64,000 nt of DNA, taken from Lepisosteus oculatus (taxonomy: Eukaryota; Chordata; Actinopteri; Semionotiformes; Lepisosteidae). Both the position numbers and the translations under genes were made by a program. Position 1 is the first letter of the stretch, and the number at the start of each line of letters is the position of its first letter. The notes below the pieces were generated by a model. The model had not been told where the DNA came from. It ran no database searches and saw only the letters and a program-made list of their open reading frames with translations. Shown here in pieces: positions 1 through 12,410 of this stretch. The stretch lies in contig NC_090704.1 in assembly GCF_040954835.1 (NCBI RefSeq), positions 45,016,979 to 45,080,978 on the forward strand, given 5' to 3'.

Positions 1-1
1 C

Positions 2-270
2 CTATGTTGTGTTCAACGTTGGATTTATAATGTACCTGCATGCCCTTAAATTTAATTGCAAAGGGTTTGGATAGCCTTTTATCTGAATCTTTTTAATTGT
101 ATATGCTGTTCCTACTGTGCTTGCTAATCCTTCTGTTTTGGTATAATCTTTACACTTGACTAGGTTATTAACTATGCTAGCATCCAAGTCATTAATATAA
201 ATTAGAAAGAGCAGTGGACCTAGTACAGATCCCTGTGGGACCCCACTAATTACATCATCCCACTCTGAAC
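2..270 (-). pseudogene. CR1/Rex-like LINE reverse transcriptase remnant
   Basis: Read on the minus strand the segment encodes SGVPQGSVLGPLLFLIYIND followed by a decayed continuation; that block is the palm motif of non-LTR retrotransposon reverse transcriptases of the CR1/Jockey group. The catalytic ADD motif expected about 15 residues further on appears as CKDYTK, so it is mutated. It lies at the left edge of the window, so the element probably continues outside. Confidence 0.75.
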
Positions 271-639
271 TTTCATCCCTTATCTCTTTCTATTTATTGA
301 CCACTTCTCAGTCCAAGTGCACATATTGTCTTACAAACCTACCATCTGTCATTTGAGAATTAATTCTTTAGGTGCTTATTTTCAAAGTGTCCTGAAAATC
401 TGAATGCATCATTGTTAAACCCCGACGAGCTCCAGCACCGCCCCATTACCTCCACCAATTACCAATATGCATTCCACACATGCTGGAGACTCATTGGGGC
501 CATCCTCTACGAGATCAGACTGGGCCTATCAGGTCAATTAAGGAACCTGACTCAGTTTTTACGCCCTGTGGAACCATTTTTCGCCGAGCCCGTTTCAACA
601 CCTTGTCGGGCCCAGCATAACAAGCATAACATTCTCTGT

Positions 640-965
640 GAATATCGAGTACTTTTGTTTGTAAAGAACTCTTTACTGGTCTGGCAAGACCTACCTTTTC
701 TGAATCCATGTTAACTTTTCTCTAGGATATTACTTCCTCCATGTAGGTGTTCCTGTAATTTAGTCTTCATAGTTGCTTACATAACCTTATGTTATAGAAA
801 TTAGACTTATTGGTCTGTAATCGCTTGGTTCAGTTTTCTCGCCCTTATTATGGAGAGGCACTACACAAGCAATTCTCCAGTCCCTGGGTGCAGCCACTGT
901 CTTGAGTAACTGTTGGAAGACTTGTGTCAACAGCTTCTGAAAAATGTCTGATTTCCTAAAGAGAG
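640..965 (-). pseudogene. LINE reverse transcriptase remnant, N-terminal part
   Basis: On the minus strand the frame reads DWRIACVVPLHNKGEKTEPS then DYRPISL, the conserved fingers region of CR1/Rex-like reverse transcriptases, with stops and frame changes after it. It is the upstream part of the copy at 2-270. The sequence at about 410-640 between them does not look like reverse transcriptase and may be an insertion. Confidence 0.65.
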
Positions 966-2980
966 GGCCCCAGGGTTGTAATCACCTTGAGTACTCCTCA
1001 TACCCGAAACACTTCCATCTCTACACTACGCCAATAACCACTATAAGAATAGGGTTTCGGTTATGACACCCTGCTAGCCGGAGATCTTTGAGGCTCAGGC
1101 ACTTTAAGGAAAACCTCTTTATAAGTACAAGTCCGCACTGGGCTGTAAAACAAATGTCTGAATTAGCCAGCGAGGGTGCCTGTCTGACAGATCCGATCTG
1201 ATCTGTTGTTCGTGAAGGCATATGCACCCCTGGCATTAAGGCGAACAAGCACAATGGCATCCCAACTTCTGTGATCGGGAAGGACAAGCAAAACTGCAGC
1301 AGAATAAGAACTCCAGGGCTAGAGGGAAGGTGTGGGCCACAGACTGCTAAGGCAGATCCTTCTGCTCAGCTTCAGCTGCAGTCCTGCCACCCAGGTGGTA
1401 CAGGACCACACGTACAAGCTGAGTGCTGTTTTTCCGCTGTCCCGGCGTGACCACTTGATTCCCTGAGAAACAATAGTCCGATAATGAAGTGATTGGTTTA
1501 CAGGAAGGAGCAGAGAAAATCCCCCGGATTACCTCTCCTGCAGAGCCTGTACACTGCGTTAGACGAAAGCCCATCTGTCTAGGAATGGGATGGCCACCGC
1601 TGCTGGAGGTGCGATAGACCATTCAGGCAGATGGATGTGGGTGCTTCAGGGACTGCATTGTGTAACACTTCATTTCCAAAGTGACAAGAGTGACGTTAAG
1701 TAAATATATCCTTTCTGTGTGAAGGCAGGGGGATGAAGATGTAAAAGCCAGCTTAAAAGCAATCAGGGTTTTCTCCCCTCGTTATGAGACTGCCCCTCTC
1801 ATCTCGAAGGTTTTATGCTGCAGTTGATTAAGGTTGAGCTTCGGCGTTCAGCCTCTGTTTCTGACCTCTTCACGCGGTTCTCCTGCTCCCATCCGTCCCA
1901 CAGGATCGCAGGTCTTCCTGCTCAGAGGCTGCTTGAAAAAAACGCATCCTTCATGGATTTCGGTACTTGCAAGGAGGCGCTTGTTTATGGAGGGACAGTG
2001 CTGGGCCCGGTTCCGTATTCCACGTTAACCGTGTGCGTCAGAACGTGAGCATTCAGAAAAATATGACGTAATATGGAGCCGTGTTAAGAGCTCATGGTGA
2101 TGGAGGGGCTGTGGAGGATGCAGTGACTGAAAACTGTTTTGCTTCCTACTGTGCATGTTAGTTTCTCTTTGGTTCGGGTTACCTTTTCCCCATGTCCTCG
2201 AGACACCTCAGGAGCTTTTAAAAGCGTCTCCTTTTCTCTAAGTGCACCTGCCCCTCTCTCTCTAGAAAGCTCCTGCTCCCTGCCCTCATGGATCCAGAGG
2301 GGCAGAGGGAAGAGAGCGGCAACCCCGCGTGACCACACTAGACACCAGAGCGCTGGAGGCAGAGCGCCGAGAGCAGCTGTGCTTATGTCACAGATCATGC
2401 TGTAGGAACAGATCCAAAGAACTGGAGCAGAGTGGATGGCATTTGATTTTTTTTCTAGTTTACAAGAGGATTAGGAGTGAGAAACTCTTAAAATAAGAAA
2501 TGAGAGGAAAGCAGAGTGATGGCAGAGCGTGTGTTATGGGGAGATTTACAGCCAATCCGGTTAAGTCTAGTTTTGTGCCATCCTTTTTGCTCATCAACTT
2601 CCCGAGACTGTTTTCTCATTTTCCCACCACTGCACCCAAACTACCCTCCCCCCTGAGCTTGCAGAGCCCCTGTAGCCCTTTTTTGAGGTGAAAATGAGTT
2701 TCCTGGCAGGTGAGAGGAGTCGCTGTGGAAACGGTCACTTCCCCAACACGGCAGCTGGCGTCAGAGGAAGCGTCACTTTAGACAGAGCCTGGGCCTCGTG
2801 CTGCTCCTGTACTGATGTGGAGAAACTGGAAGAAGCCGCTTTCAAAATTGAGCCAAGGACTCCACTGCTGTTTAATGGCAAGACCCCCTACCTGCATGGA
2901 ACAGCGGTGGGGAAAAAAAAAATCATCTGTATTTTTTGGTTTTTTTTTTTTTGCTGTGTTTTGAGTGGCGTAGGGTTTTC
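966..2980. other. Gene-free stretch, no recognised feature
   Basis: Unique-looking non-coding DNA. Open frames here are short and show no family motif. A poly-A/poly-T tract lies at about 2914-2953. Confidence 0.5.
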
Positions 2981-2987
2981 ATGCTGC

Positions 2988-3215
2988 TGCTTCACAGCTC
3001 TTGGGTTCCAGGGTTCAAATCCAGTCTGGAGAGCCTTCAGTGTGGAGGCTGGGCTGCACGTTTTCCCTAGGACTGTCGAAAGACATGCTGGCCGGGTTAA
3101 TTCACGTCTCTGAACCGCAGCTGCATGTGTCCCATGGGCTGGGGGTCTGCCACCACCCCCCGCAGATGAAGTGGGTGTGGATAGTGGATGGATGCATGGT
3201 GGTATTTGCAAGGTC
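2988..3215 (+). repeat. Interspersed fish-type repeat
   Basis: It begins TCACAGCTCTTGGGTTCCAG, continues GGTTCAAATCC (a B-box-like sequence), and has the phrases 'GAAAGACATGCTGGCCGGGTTAA', split here as AAAGACATGC and GGGTTAATTCACGTCTCTGA, ending with GTGGATGGATG. This order is typical of a very common short repeat of fish genomes. A second copy is at 8195-8410 and a fragment at 48785-48845. Confidence 0.6.
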
Positions 3216-6200
3216 TGGCCATGTCTGTAAAACCTGTGACTCGACCCCAGGCACAAACTGCAGGAGCCACACACACAGCAGCACTTGGTATTGTAACAGG
3301 AGCTGACACAGACACCCAGGGAGAAGGCTGTTTGCAGCGCAGGCATTCATTATCTTATAGCAGGGCTCTACAACTAAGAGTAACAGCAGTTATTGTAATG
3401 CTCTGGCAAGCATACATTCTACTAACACCACCTTAAAGAGCTATCAGAATGTTGTTTGTATTTCTCTTGTATGTAACAGAAATATTTCACAAGGTCAGAC
3501 AATCCATGTGGCATTTGATTAGTGATGCATATTTCCATTTGTCCCTGGCACAGACAAAGCTGAACAGGATCTGGTAGTCCGCTGTTTTTGTTTCTTTGCA
3601 AATGTATGAAACAAACACCTGGCCTGTAGTTCATTCTCATTGGATGGGCCATGAGGCAGCTGGTCTGTTTGAGCCCACCTTCCCTGTTGTCCTTCAGAGA
3701 CCAAAACCGTGGTGTCTTTTTGAGTGCACCCACTCTGAGCTCCCTAGACCAAACCCTACTTCCTGTTCGGGTATGTGACCCATTTCCCAGCTGCCCCAGG
3801 GCATGGCTGATCAGGCCTGTGTAGCTCCAGTCTTCACTGTTTTATAGTACCTTCATGGTCTGTGCTATAGCCCCAGATTTGGTAGCATTAATCCAGCACT
3901 GGTCAAACACGATTAAACCATTTCGGGATGGATTGCAAAGGGCAAACGTATGGAAAGACGGATCTTTTTTTGGCAGGTATTTAGGCTGAGGCGATGTCTT
4001 TATTGTAGCTTATTAGCAGGCAGATCCGTTTGAACTTGGTGATACCGAGTATCTGTTCTGTTGTTTCAGAATAATGAAACGCTGTTCACATTTCTGTAAG
4101 AGTGTCTTTTGTGTTCCCAGCCGAGCTGTGTGTGATCTTTTTGATCTTTGTAATGCTTCGAGTTCATATGCAGTATATCCAGCGTTATGAAGTTGCCGTC
4201 ATGTCCCAGCATGACCTTTCCCTTCTTAACCATCAATGTAGTCAGTTCCTACTGAGCTGAGCATTATTGAATAATTAGCTTATCTCCTTTAAAACTGTCT
4301 TCAAAACCTAGATCAGTGAAAAGCTGCAACCCATTGTTGAATGCCTTATGTTACATCCACCAAGGGCAATTTTAAATGCCTTTGTGATGTGGAGCTGCCA
4401 GCAGCCTAATTGGCTGGGAAGAGAAGCAGCACATTGACGCAGGAACAAGAGGTGTCGAAAGAATCCAGCCCAAGTGTCGGAGGAAGCAGAGCTTGGTGGG
4501 GGCTGCGCCTGGCGATGTCAGCGGGTTCGATTGGAGCTCAGCACATGTCACCGTGTCCTTGGAGCTCCTGATGTCGACACGCACTATAAAGAGCACAATG
4601 ACTGCCCTGCATTGTCGCTGCCTGTACAGAGAGGCATTCCACTCTGCAGAATTTCTTTGTGTGCTTTACCTGTGTTCACATGTCTGGCTTCACGCTTGCA
4701 GTAAAGGCTGAGCTCTTGGTTTCTGGCTGTAACTCACAATAGTCAGACATGAAACTGTCTGGAAGTGCATCGGCCACACTTAATGTTTTCTCATCTTCAG
4801 TGTCAGGGCAAAGGAAAATCACAGTGAAATATATGAACTCCTTTGACACAGCACGTAAGATTATTTCACTGACAGTGCCCCAGGAGGAGAGTTAGAGAAA
4901 TCCTAGCAAAATGAACCTACCAGAACAACATATTTGTATTCATACACTTTGAAATATTTACTGTGACATGCAGTTTGCACATCATTGATAGATTGTACAT
5001 GTCAAATATCAAATAATCACAGAATATAAAAAATTGAATTTTGTTTCAATTCTTTGCTGTGCAGAAACGTTTCATATTTATAATCTCATGTAAGTTCTTT
5101 TTTGCATCAGATTATGATCTAAAACATTTCTGTTTTCCCCTATTTTTTTTTTTCGGAGTGTGTGCCAGTGCCTGTCCCCCTTTCTGATTCACGTCATTTC
5201 TAGCTCCAACTCTCCAGTCCTCCAGGCCCAGAATCCAGCAGGTTTCTGTACATTTTCAGTCAGCTGACCCCCCCCACACTACATAAAGAGTAGTTTGGGC
5301 TTTCCAGAGCAGACTGACCTTCACTTGCTCAGGAACAGGCCCCTCCCAGGGGTGTCACCTTGAGCCAGGTGTGGCCAGGTGTGATCACCGGGGCGTTCCA
5401 GACCCCCTCCATCATGCCTCTGCTTGGCTGCAGTGGACAAGCTGCAGCTGTGTGTGCTGGAGGTGTGGGATATTTCCCAGGACACTTCCTTGTCACACAG
5501 CACACTGCAGCTGCCTTCTGTGCAAAGATACAGACCGCTCTACCCAAGGACACGTCCTCTTGGAGATCTCCTTTAAATCGTATGAGCTCCTATGCAGTAT
5601 GTGTTTGAATATATCTGTATACAGTATATAGCGTCAAGGAGGACTGTGAACAACATCTAAAACTATACAAATAAACTAAAAATGATCTATATATTGTTTC
5701 AAGGACATTGGTTCATATTATTCTGACCCATTATTTGTCCGCAAGATCCTCTCATCCAAAGAATCCTTTTCAGATTTCACATCCCCTGTTCCAACAGTGT
5801 TTTCGTCGGGCCTTTGTGATGGAGAGGGACATGAAATAGACCTTTGATGGCCTGATCCATCTCAACCCTGTTCACATGAGCACACCGGTGCCTCCCGGCT
5901 TTCAGCATACATGATTCAGGCCTGGAAACGTAACGTTTTCCCGTCTGTTTGCCACTTCCAGGAAGCTGTGAAGACACTTGTGAATGAACCAGAGCGATGT
6001 TGCCACCTTGGTTTGATGCGTCTTGCCCTTGCAGTTTTCATGTGCTCTCAGATAAGCCAGAATTAGGCAGCAAGAGACTCGTGGATCATTAGCCAGCCCC
6101 AATAGCCTGTGCTCTCCTGTCAGGACTGTATCCTAATTATACAAGCATGCCCTCTGTGAAGAACAGTAAATGGCAGCATGGCAGCTCTCAGAATCTTAAG

Positions 6201-6930
6201 AAGCGTGAGAGTTGTCCTAGCGTGCCGGGATCACAGTAATTACTGACCCGAGGTTCTGAGCCGAACCCCGCCAGCCAGCCTCTCTAAAGCCAAAACCTCT
6301 AGATGGTGTCCTTTGTCTGAACATTTAAAACAGTGTGTATCCACATAATTGCAGACTGCATGAACAATTCTGGCGCGGAATACTGAAGACGTTTTAATAT
6401 CCACAAGTTATGTTCAGCAAGGCATTGCTCTCCCAATACCGCCCCAGGAAACCGCGATCTCCTCCTTTTTAAGTAGCTTGATTTTCTGGCACGCTGGATC
6501 GGAGTGTCTGTGCAGACATGTACTGAGAGTCATCAACAGTCTTTTGTGACCTTGGCACGTCACAGCCATGACGACCCCCCCCCCTCCAAGATGAGTATAA
6601 GCGGATGGAGGTGATGATCACTCCTCCTTCTCACATACTTTGAGGATGCACTGAGAGGTCAGTCTTTCGCCTTTACCTCTGCCAAGGGTGCCGAAAGCAC
6701 ACCTGGATCTTAAAGGGCAGGTAAGGCTAACCACCCCCAGGTGAGTGCTTCTTTCAAGACAATCCCCTCACGTGCTGGGAAGGGTGTGTGTCCCCTCGGG
6801 TCAACGGGAGTTGTAAATTGAGGAGAATTAATATTCTCCCCTGAGTTTTCCATATTCTAAAACTCACACTAATTTATAGCCCTCAGAGAATCTAGGGCTT
6901 AAGCTTAAAGTCTTAATTGGGTCTCAAGGA
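3216..6930. other. Gene-free stretch, no recognised feature
   Basis: Non-coding. A poly-T tract and pyrimidine-rich sequence occur at about 5140-5180, and a C run at about 6577-6587. The phrase CTCTCCAGTCCTCCAGGCCC near 5211 resembles a short dispersed fish repeat but is too short to classify. Confidence 0.45.
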
Positions 6931-6934
6931 TCCA

Positions 6935-7290
6935 AACGCTATCGATTTATCCACCACTGTCTTTAAGAACAGAAGATCGATTGCAAGCAAGAGGAGGCCT
7001 ATGATCAAGGATCTCATCCAGATGCATCTTGAAGGAAGCCAGGGATATCGGCTCCAACAGCGTGGCTGAACAGCTAGTTTCAGAATCCTCGACCCTTTGA
7101 GTCAAGATGTGTGTCCTGTTCTCAAAAGCACTTATATACATAGCTTTTGCTGGTGTGTTTCATGTTTCACAGTTGATTTTGTAGAAGTTCACCAGGTTAC
7201 CTTTTTAGTACCTTACTTGTGTCGGGTCTTCTTTGTTTAAGAATAAAAGGTTCATCTTATCGGTGTAGGACAATCCCTTAATTCCCAGAT
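6935..7290 (-). repeat. LINE 3' end remnant
   Basis: On the minus strand 7141-6947 encodes EPISLASFKMHLDEILDHRP with a decayed flank. Such 'serine-Phe-Lys-x-x-Leu-Asp' tails are typical of the end of the reverse transcriptase frame in CR1/Rex-like LINEs of fish. The upstream part (7290-7142) contains further decayed matches such as DEPFILKQRRPDTSKVLKR with a stop. Confidence 0.5.
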
Positions 7291-7659
7291 CTCTTCACAT
7301 GGCTTCTCTCTGTCAAAGAAGAGAAACTTCCAATTTGTTTTGTCTTTGCTGTGGCATTTTTTGCAAGTGACTCTTTCTTAGTGGGGGAAAAAAAGCAACT
7401 TTTTAATACCAAGGTAGGCTGACTAAGGAGGGTCTCTTCCTCTTCAGCCTCTGTCTGCAACACTTTACGAGCTCGTGAGAGCCTGCGGTTCCGGACCCAT
7501 GCGGTTCCTGGGAAGTCGGACAAGACTTGAAAACACGAGGTGCTCAGATTCCCAGCCATTCTGGCCTCTACATATGCTTATCAAAATTGATTTGGTCGGC
7601 TTCAACAGTCCCAGGATTGTCAGATGGAAATGCTACCATTCTTAGACTGGTTAATGTGC

Positions 7660-8020
7660 CACAACACTGACTTTTTTGTATTCACACCCTGTTCTATACT
7701 GCTCGCAGGGATGCTAATTAAGTTGGGTAATTAATCGCCCAGAGGAAATGAAGTGTTCATCTTACACGCAGCTGTACAGTAGCGAGGTTGAAAGTGTGCT
7801 GCTCTGACTGTACTCTTTATAATCATGATTTGCAGATAGTGATGAAATATTTTTCACAGTTTACATAACAGTCCCCTTGTGCTGTTTTGCGGCTTACGTA
7901 ATTAGGTAAATTAATCCTTAAATAATGGATTGTTTTGTTAAAGAACAGTGTTTTTAATGTGAAACAATTAACACATAATTACATCAGCTAGGAACCTCGT
8001 TAATTCACTTTTGAAGAGCA
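7660..8020. promoter_or_regulatory. AT-rich, TAAT-rich block, candidate enhancer
   Basis: Contains many TAAT/ATTA homeodomain cores (GCTAATTAAG, GGTAATTAATC, CGTAATTAGG, AAATTAATCC, AACAATTAACAC, CGTTAATTCAC) and ATAATCATGA inside otherwise mixed sequence. No coding potential. The regulatory role is inference; conservation could not be checked. Confidence 0.25.
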
Positions 8021-8194
8021 GTTTAGCTGTTGGCGTATTACTCTTTGCTGTTCGATCTGATATGCCGTTCTAGAGAAACAGTAGCTAGTCCAGTTCTTGG
8101 TATACCATTGAAAGAACCTAGTGCCGATTCCCAAACAGGTTGGACAATATGGCAGCAGAGCTCATTTAATGAGTTGGTCTGTGTAGTTGGTCAG

Positions 8195-8410
8195 ACAGAT
8201 GGTGAAGCAGTGAAGACTGCTGTCTCACAGCTCTTGGGTTCTGGGTTTGATTTGAGCCCCGGATGCCTTCTGTGTGGAGTTTGCGTGTTCTCTCTGGGCC
8301 TGTATGTGTTTCCTCCACAAGCTGTAGTTTCCTGTCATTTCCCAAAACCAAGCTGACAGGGTTAAGAGATGTCTCTAAATTGTGATGGCGTGCCTGTGCT
8401 CCCTGCGATG
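8195..8410 (+). repeat. Interspersed fish-type repeat, second copy
   Basis: Shares TCACAGCTCTTGGGTTC with the copy at 2988, then TGTGTGGAGTTTGCGTGTTC, GTGTTTCCTCC, GACAGGGTTAAGAGATGTCT and CTAAATTGTGATGG, the standard order of this family. Confidence 0.65.
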
Positions 8411-9165
8411 TGTACAACGCTGCTCATCCTCCCCAGTTGGGATGGGTGTTATAATCCAGGAAAAAGAATTAGTGACGACCAAATAATCTTAAAAATAATA
8501 TCCTGAGAAGTGTTAAAAATACATCAGGTCAGAAATGGAGCAAGTAGGGTTTGTGTTTTTAAGGCCTCTCAGCATATTAACAGTATATTGCCTTTTCCTC
8601 TTCAACAGTGTGTTTTATACCAAGTGTTTTTTTTTAACTTCAGGGGACTCAAACTGCTAAGCAACAGGAGCCTTCTCTCTTCCTCTGGTCTTGTAAATCT
8701 TTCAGGATGTTGACCGCAAAGCCTCTGCTGGCGGCGCGTGAGCTGCATTTTCGTTCCGTTTTATTCTGTGACATTTGTAGTCCTTGATGGAAAGGAGCTT
8801 CGCCGGGAGGAAAACTGGCCCTTGAGAGGGACTGGGCTCTGGCTGCTGAGACTTGACGAGGCCGAGTGCTTCTGCACAGCCTCCCAGCCCGCTGGTGCAA
8901 ATAAGTTCCGCAGCTCAGGTTCTTCCCTGATGCTAATTCAGCACCTGCTGTAGGTGTCAGAGTGTGTCTCAGCACAGCACGCTCGGCTGGAGCAGAGAAG
9001 AGAGCGAGCAGGGCCACTCGGCCTCCTTACCAGAAGCATGCCCTGCGAACCGCAGCCTCCTCGCCGTGCAAGCTGCCCGCAGTGCCAGGAGCTGTCAACA
9101 CCAGGGGGAAAACACATTGTCACTATTGACGGAAGGCAGGTCTCCTCCTGTGGAAAGACTGGTGT
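8411..9165. other. Gene-free stretch, no recognised feature
   Basis: Mixed-composition non-coding DNA. The open frames on both strands over 8650-9200 overlap one another and match no family that I recognise. Confidence 0.4.
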
Positions 9166-9358
9166 CCGGTAGCTCAGTGCTACAGGCCCAGATTGTATTG
9201 TGATCAGTAGTCAGTGTTACAGGGTCAGGCTGCAGTGTGATCAGTGTTACAAGGTCAGGCTGCAGTGTATTCAGTAGTCATTGTTGCAGGGCTGGGCTTC
9301 AGTGTGTTCAGTAGCTCAGTGCTACAAGGCCAGGCTGCAGTCTCTTCAGTTCCTCAGC
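9166..9358. repeat. Degenerate minisatellite, unit about 40 bp
   Basis: Four to five diverged units built on TCAGTAGCTCAGTGCTACAG followed by GCCAGGCTGCAGTGT. Unit lengths vary because some have lost a part (for example the short unit at 9238-9276). Confidence 0.7.
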
Positions 9359-11740
9359 ATAAGTGCTTCATGCTATGGTGTGAAAGGCTGTGTGTTTTGC
9401 AGTAACCAGCAGTATGAGTTTGATGGTGAGAAGAATCCAGAGAGAAACTGATTAAAGAAATGAAGGTAATCCATTAGAGAGTACGCTCCCCGGCCAGATC
9501 TTAGGAAAGTGTCCTGCTCCTCGGCCAGTTCCCCTGGCGTGAGATGGAGGAGCAATCCCCTGTGCAGCCCCTTCCTTTCTAACTGATCTCTCCCCTCTGT
9601 CTTGCAGAGACAGAGAGCACAGGAGGCTGGAGTGGAGTGCGTGTGTGAGCGTACACCGGCACACACCTGCCTCCACACCACCTGGGCTCTCCTGTCACGG
9701 ACTGTGTGTGTGTGTGCATGGCACTACTGTATGTTGCGTTACACATTGCACAAAATGAATGCCTTTGTATGTTGAAAATCTGTTATAAGGAATTGTTTTC
9801 AAATTCTAAGATGTTTTAAATACATGTTATGTTGGGCTAATTTAATGGCAGGATTGAAGTTTGTGAAGGTGTAGATACTGTGTGTCTGTGTGACTACATG
9901 TTGCCTTTTTTCCAGCTTTTAAAAATGTACCCACGTAAATCGAGCTGCTTGCGATGTTAGTAACACTGACCTAAACCATTGAAGCAACTTTTTATAGTCA
10001 TGTCATTATCTGATCATCTGTAGGTGTATACATTTCTTAGAATTGATGACTTTGGATCTCCACTATTGCACTGGAGTGTCTCAGAGATACAGGCTGTGTA
10101 GGTCACAGGGTCATCCCAGCCTGGCTTTGAGCTGTAGGTATTGAAGACACAAAGGTCAGCTCTGTCCTGGTTTGTGGTCTCTTGAGCTGATAGGATGAGA
10201 TCAGCTTGCTGGTGCCTGACAGCAGCAGTGTAGTCTGCAGACATAAGCAGGCCAGGCCAGCTGGGTGCATCTTTCAGACGAACTGTCAGATCTCTATTGA
10301 AAGAAAACGTTGAGTAATTGAATGGGTCGGCTACTTGATTGAAAGGGTAAATCCGAATGGAAAAACTCAAGTTCCTCTGTGCTTTTTGATTCCCTGTGAC
10401 ACACCGGCCTGCTTTCCAGCTCAGCTCTCATTTTCTCCTTTGGAAAAAATACCATAGCTTTCATTAGATGTTCTAAATTGTTATGAGCTCATACAGTCAA
10501 AAGTTGGAAATTTCCAAAGTACATTTAAATTTTGTATAGGTCGCTTGAAATCTGCACGGGCCAATGTAAAAGACCTGCTGAAGCGAATTATCTATTCAGT
10601 TAAGTACTTCAGAGCTCGGTGGATTAAAGCAAGCCCTGCACACAATGGCTGCTCAGGGTTGGGAATCCCTGGGCTGTGCTTTCAGATAAATTTGCTCCAT
10701 CTCTTCGTTGTTTATTGCTCCAGCTGTGAGTCGCCCTTGCCAGAGCAGCCTGCCTTCCCACCCACCAAATGGGGTTTTGGGGTGGTGGGTCCTGTAGCGC
10801 TGGCGCAGGGCCTGGCGGGGGGTGTCGTTGCCGTACCTCCGACAGCAGCGGAAAAGACTTTTGTAAGCGAGGCTCCTGGTAAAAACAGGACACCCCAACG
10901 CTTTTCTGTCTTGCCCCCCGGGGCGTGTATCATGGACCAGGCACTGTGTACTGTTGCACACCGCCGCTCGCAACGGCGATGGACGGACAGGACCATCCTC
11001 CGTCCGAGGGCCTCACCTTTGTCCGTGTGTGAAACCGAGCGGAGAGGTGCGGAGCGTCAACCCAGTCCCCCTCCCGGAGGGCCGGTGTGTCTGCAGGCTT
11101 CCATCCCAGCTCCGCTCCTACCAGCCCACATCAGCACATCACCTGGCAGGAGCTGCTGCCTGCCGGATCCAGCGAGCCTGCAGGCACACTGCTCCTTCCA
11201 GGATGAAGATTAAACACCCCTGGTTTGCCCTTTCCCCCATCAGGGCTACTGTATGTGTTTTTTACAACCTGTTTGCTCATACCCCCTCTTATTTCTTATA
11301 CAGCCTCAGAAGGAGTGTCTTTATTCTTTCAGTAAGCCTTGCCCTTGCTCAGATGTACTGTAAAGCAGATGAACAGTAGTCACTCCTCCCTGTTGCTGTG
11401 TGACCCACAAAAGGAAGAAGCAGCTTTCTGGTAATGGAGGAACACATGGAATAAACAGCGTTGTCGATACAGTAACTATAAGCAATTTCCTTTTGATTTC
11501 CATGGACAGAACAGTTAAGCAAATAAAAAGCTATACATAGATTTATAAAATTACAAAATATGATGTACTTAAAATGGGTTCTTAGCCCTGCTACTTTCAA
11601 ATGTGAACACTGCATGTGCTCTTGAACATCATAATTGTTTGTTAATAATTTCCTCGAATGAACTGCTAAAAAATAGTCAAATACAGTGCTTTCAAACTTC
11701 CCTGTCATATTTGGAAATATGCTCACACCCCACACCTCAT
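9359..11740. other. Gene-free stretch, no recognised feature
   Basis: Includes a (GT)n run at 9704-9716. A 222-codon open frame at 10545-11213 is discussed under rejected items. Around 10940-11060 there are more CpGs than in the surroundings. Confidence 0.4.
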
Positions 11741-12410
11741 AATTCGTTCCCAGAATCTGTTCGGAAGGCGGGACATCGTAAATCGAAAATAAAAATTCCG
11801 TTATTTCTTATGGGGAAAATTCCACCCCGTTCTGAACCGAAGACAAGTTCACTCAAAAAAAACACTCTAAACATATAATACCATACAGAGCATTATAGCT
11901 AGCTTAGTGAACAAGGCAGTTCTACTCCAATAAGCCAACTTTGGCAGTAAAATAATTTATATCATATTTACATTTTTCATTCATTTGAAAAAGATCGCTA
12001 TCCAAGCGATCGGCTAGAACGATGTGAATACTGTTGTTGACTGTTACGCAAAATAATCTTTTTCTCTTCCTTAAGACCCCATAAAGAACAGCAGCTACAA
12101 AACAAACAAAAAAAAATAACACTTTGGAAAATGAGAGCCCAAGGTTTAGCCGTAAACAAAGCACTACTGTCTCACGGCGTCCGTAACCACGATGCCCGTC
12201 TTGCCGGGCAGAAACTAACCGCACCGGAATAACGTTGTTGAATACTCCGCTTACTCATCACTTATTTTTCTGCGCTGCATTCAGATGTTTGCAGGGGGTT
12301 CTCGGCTAAACTTCAGAGTTCGGATAAGAGACGTTTCGTTCTTATACCGAATTACAAGGTACACATTCTTCATGTTCGGATCAGCGAAAGTTCGTGTACC
12401 GAACGTTCTC
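11741..12410. mobile_element. Unclassified DNA-transposon-like block
   Basis: The left side has ATTCGTTCCCAGAATCTGTT then GTAAATCGAAAAT and TTATGGGGAAAATTCC; the right side has a cluster of GTTCG-type words (GAGTTCGGAT, CATGTTCGGATC, AAGTTCGTGTACCGAACGTT). Flanking bases lose this character. The style resembles terminal regions of non-autonomous cut-and-paste elements in fish, but I could not find clean terminal inverted repeats, and there is no transposase frame. Confidence 0.35.

Noticed and set aside
412..714. 100-codon frame at the left edge
   Set aside because: It runs antisense to a LINE remnant and shows no domain.
10545..11213. 222-codon open frame on the plus strand
   Set aside because: No domain, low-complexity proline/arginine-rich C-terminal part, and competing long frames on the minus strand over the same GC-rich bases. 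Composition explains its length.
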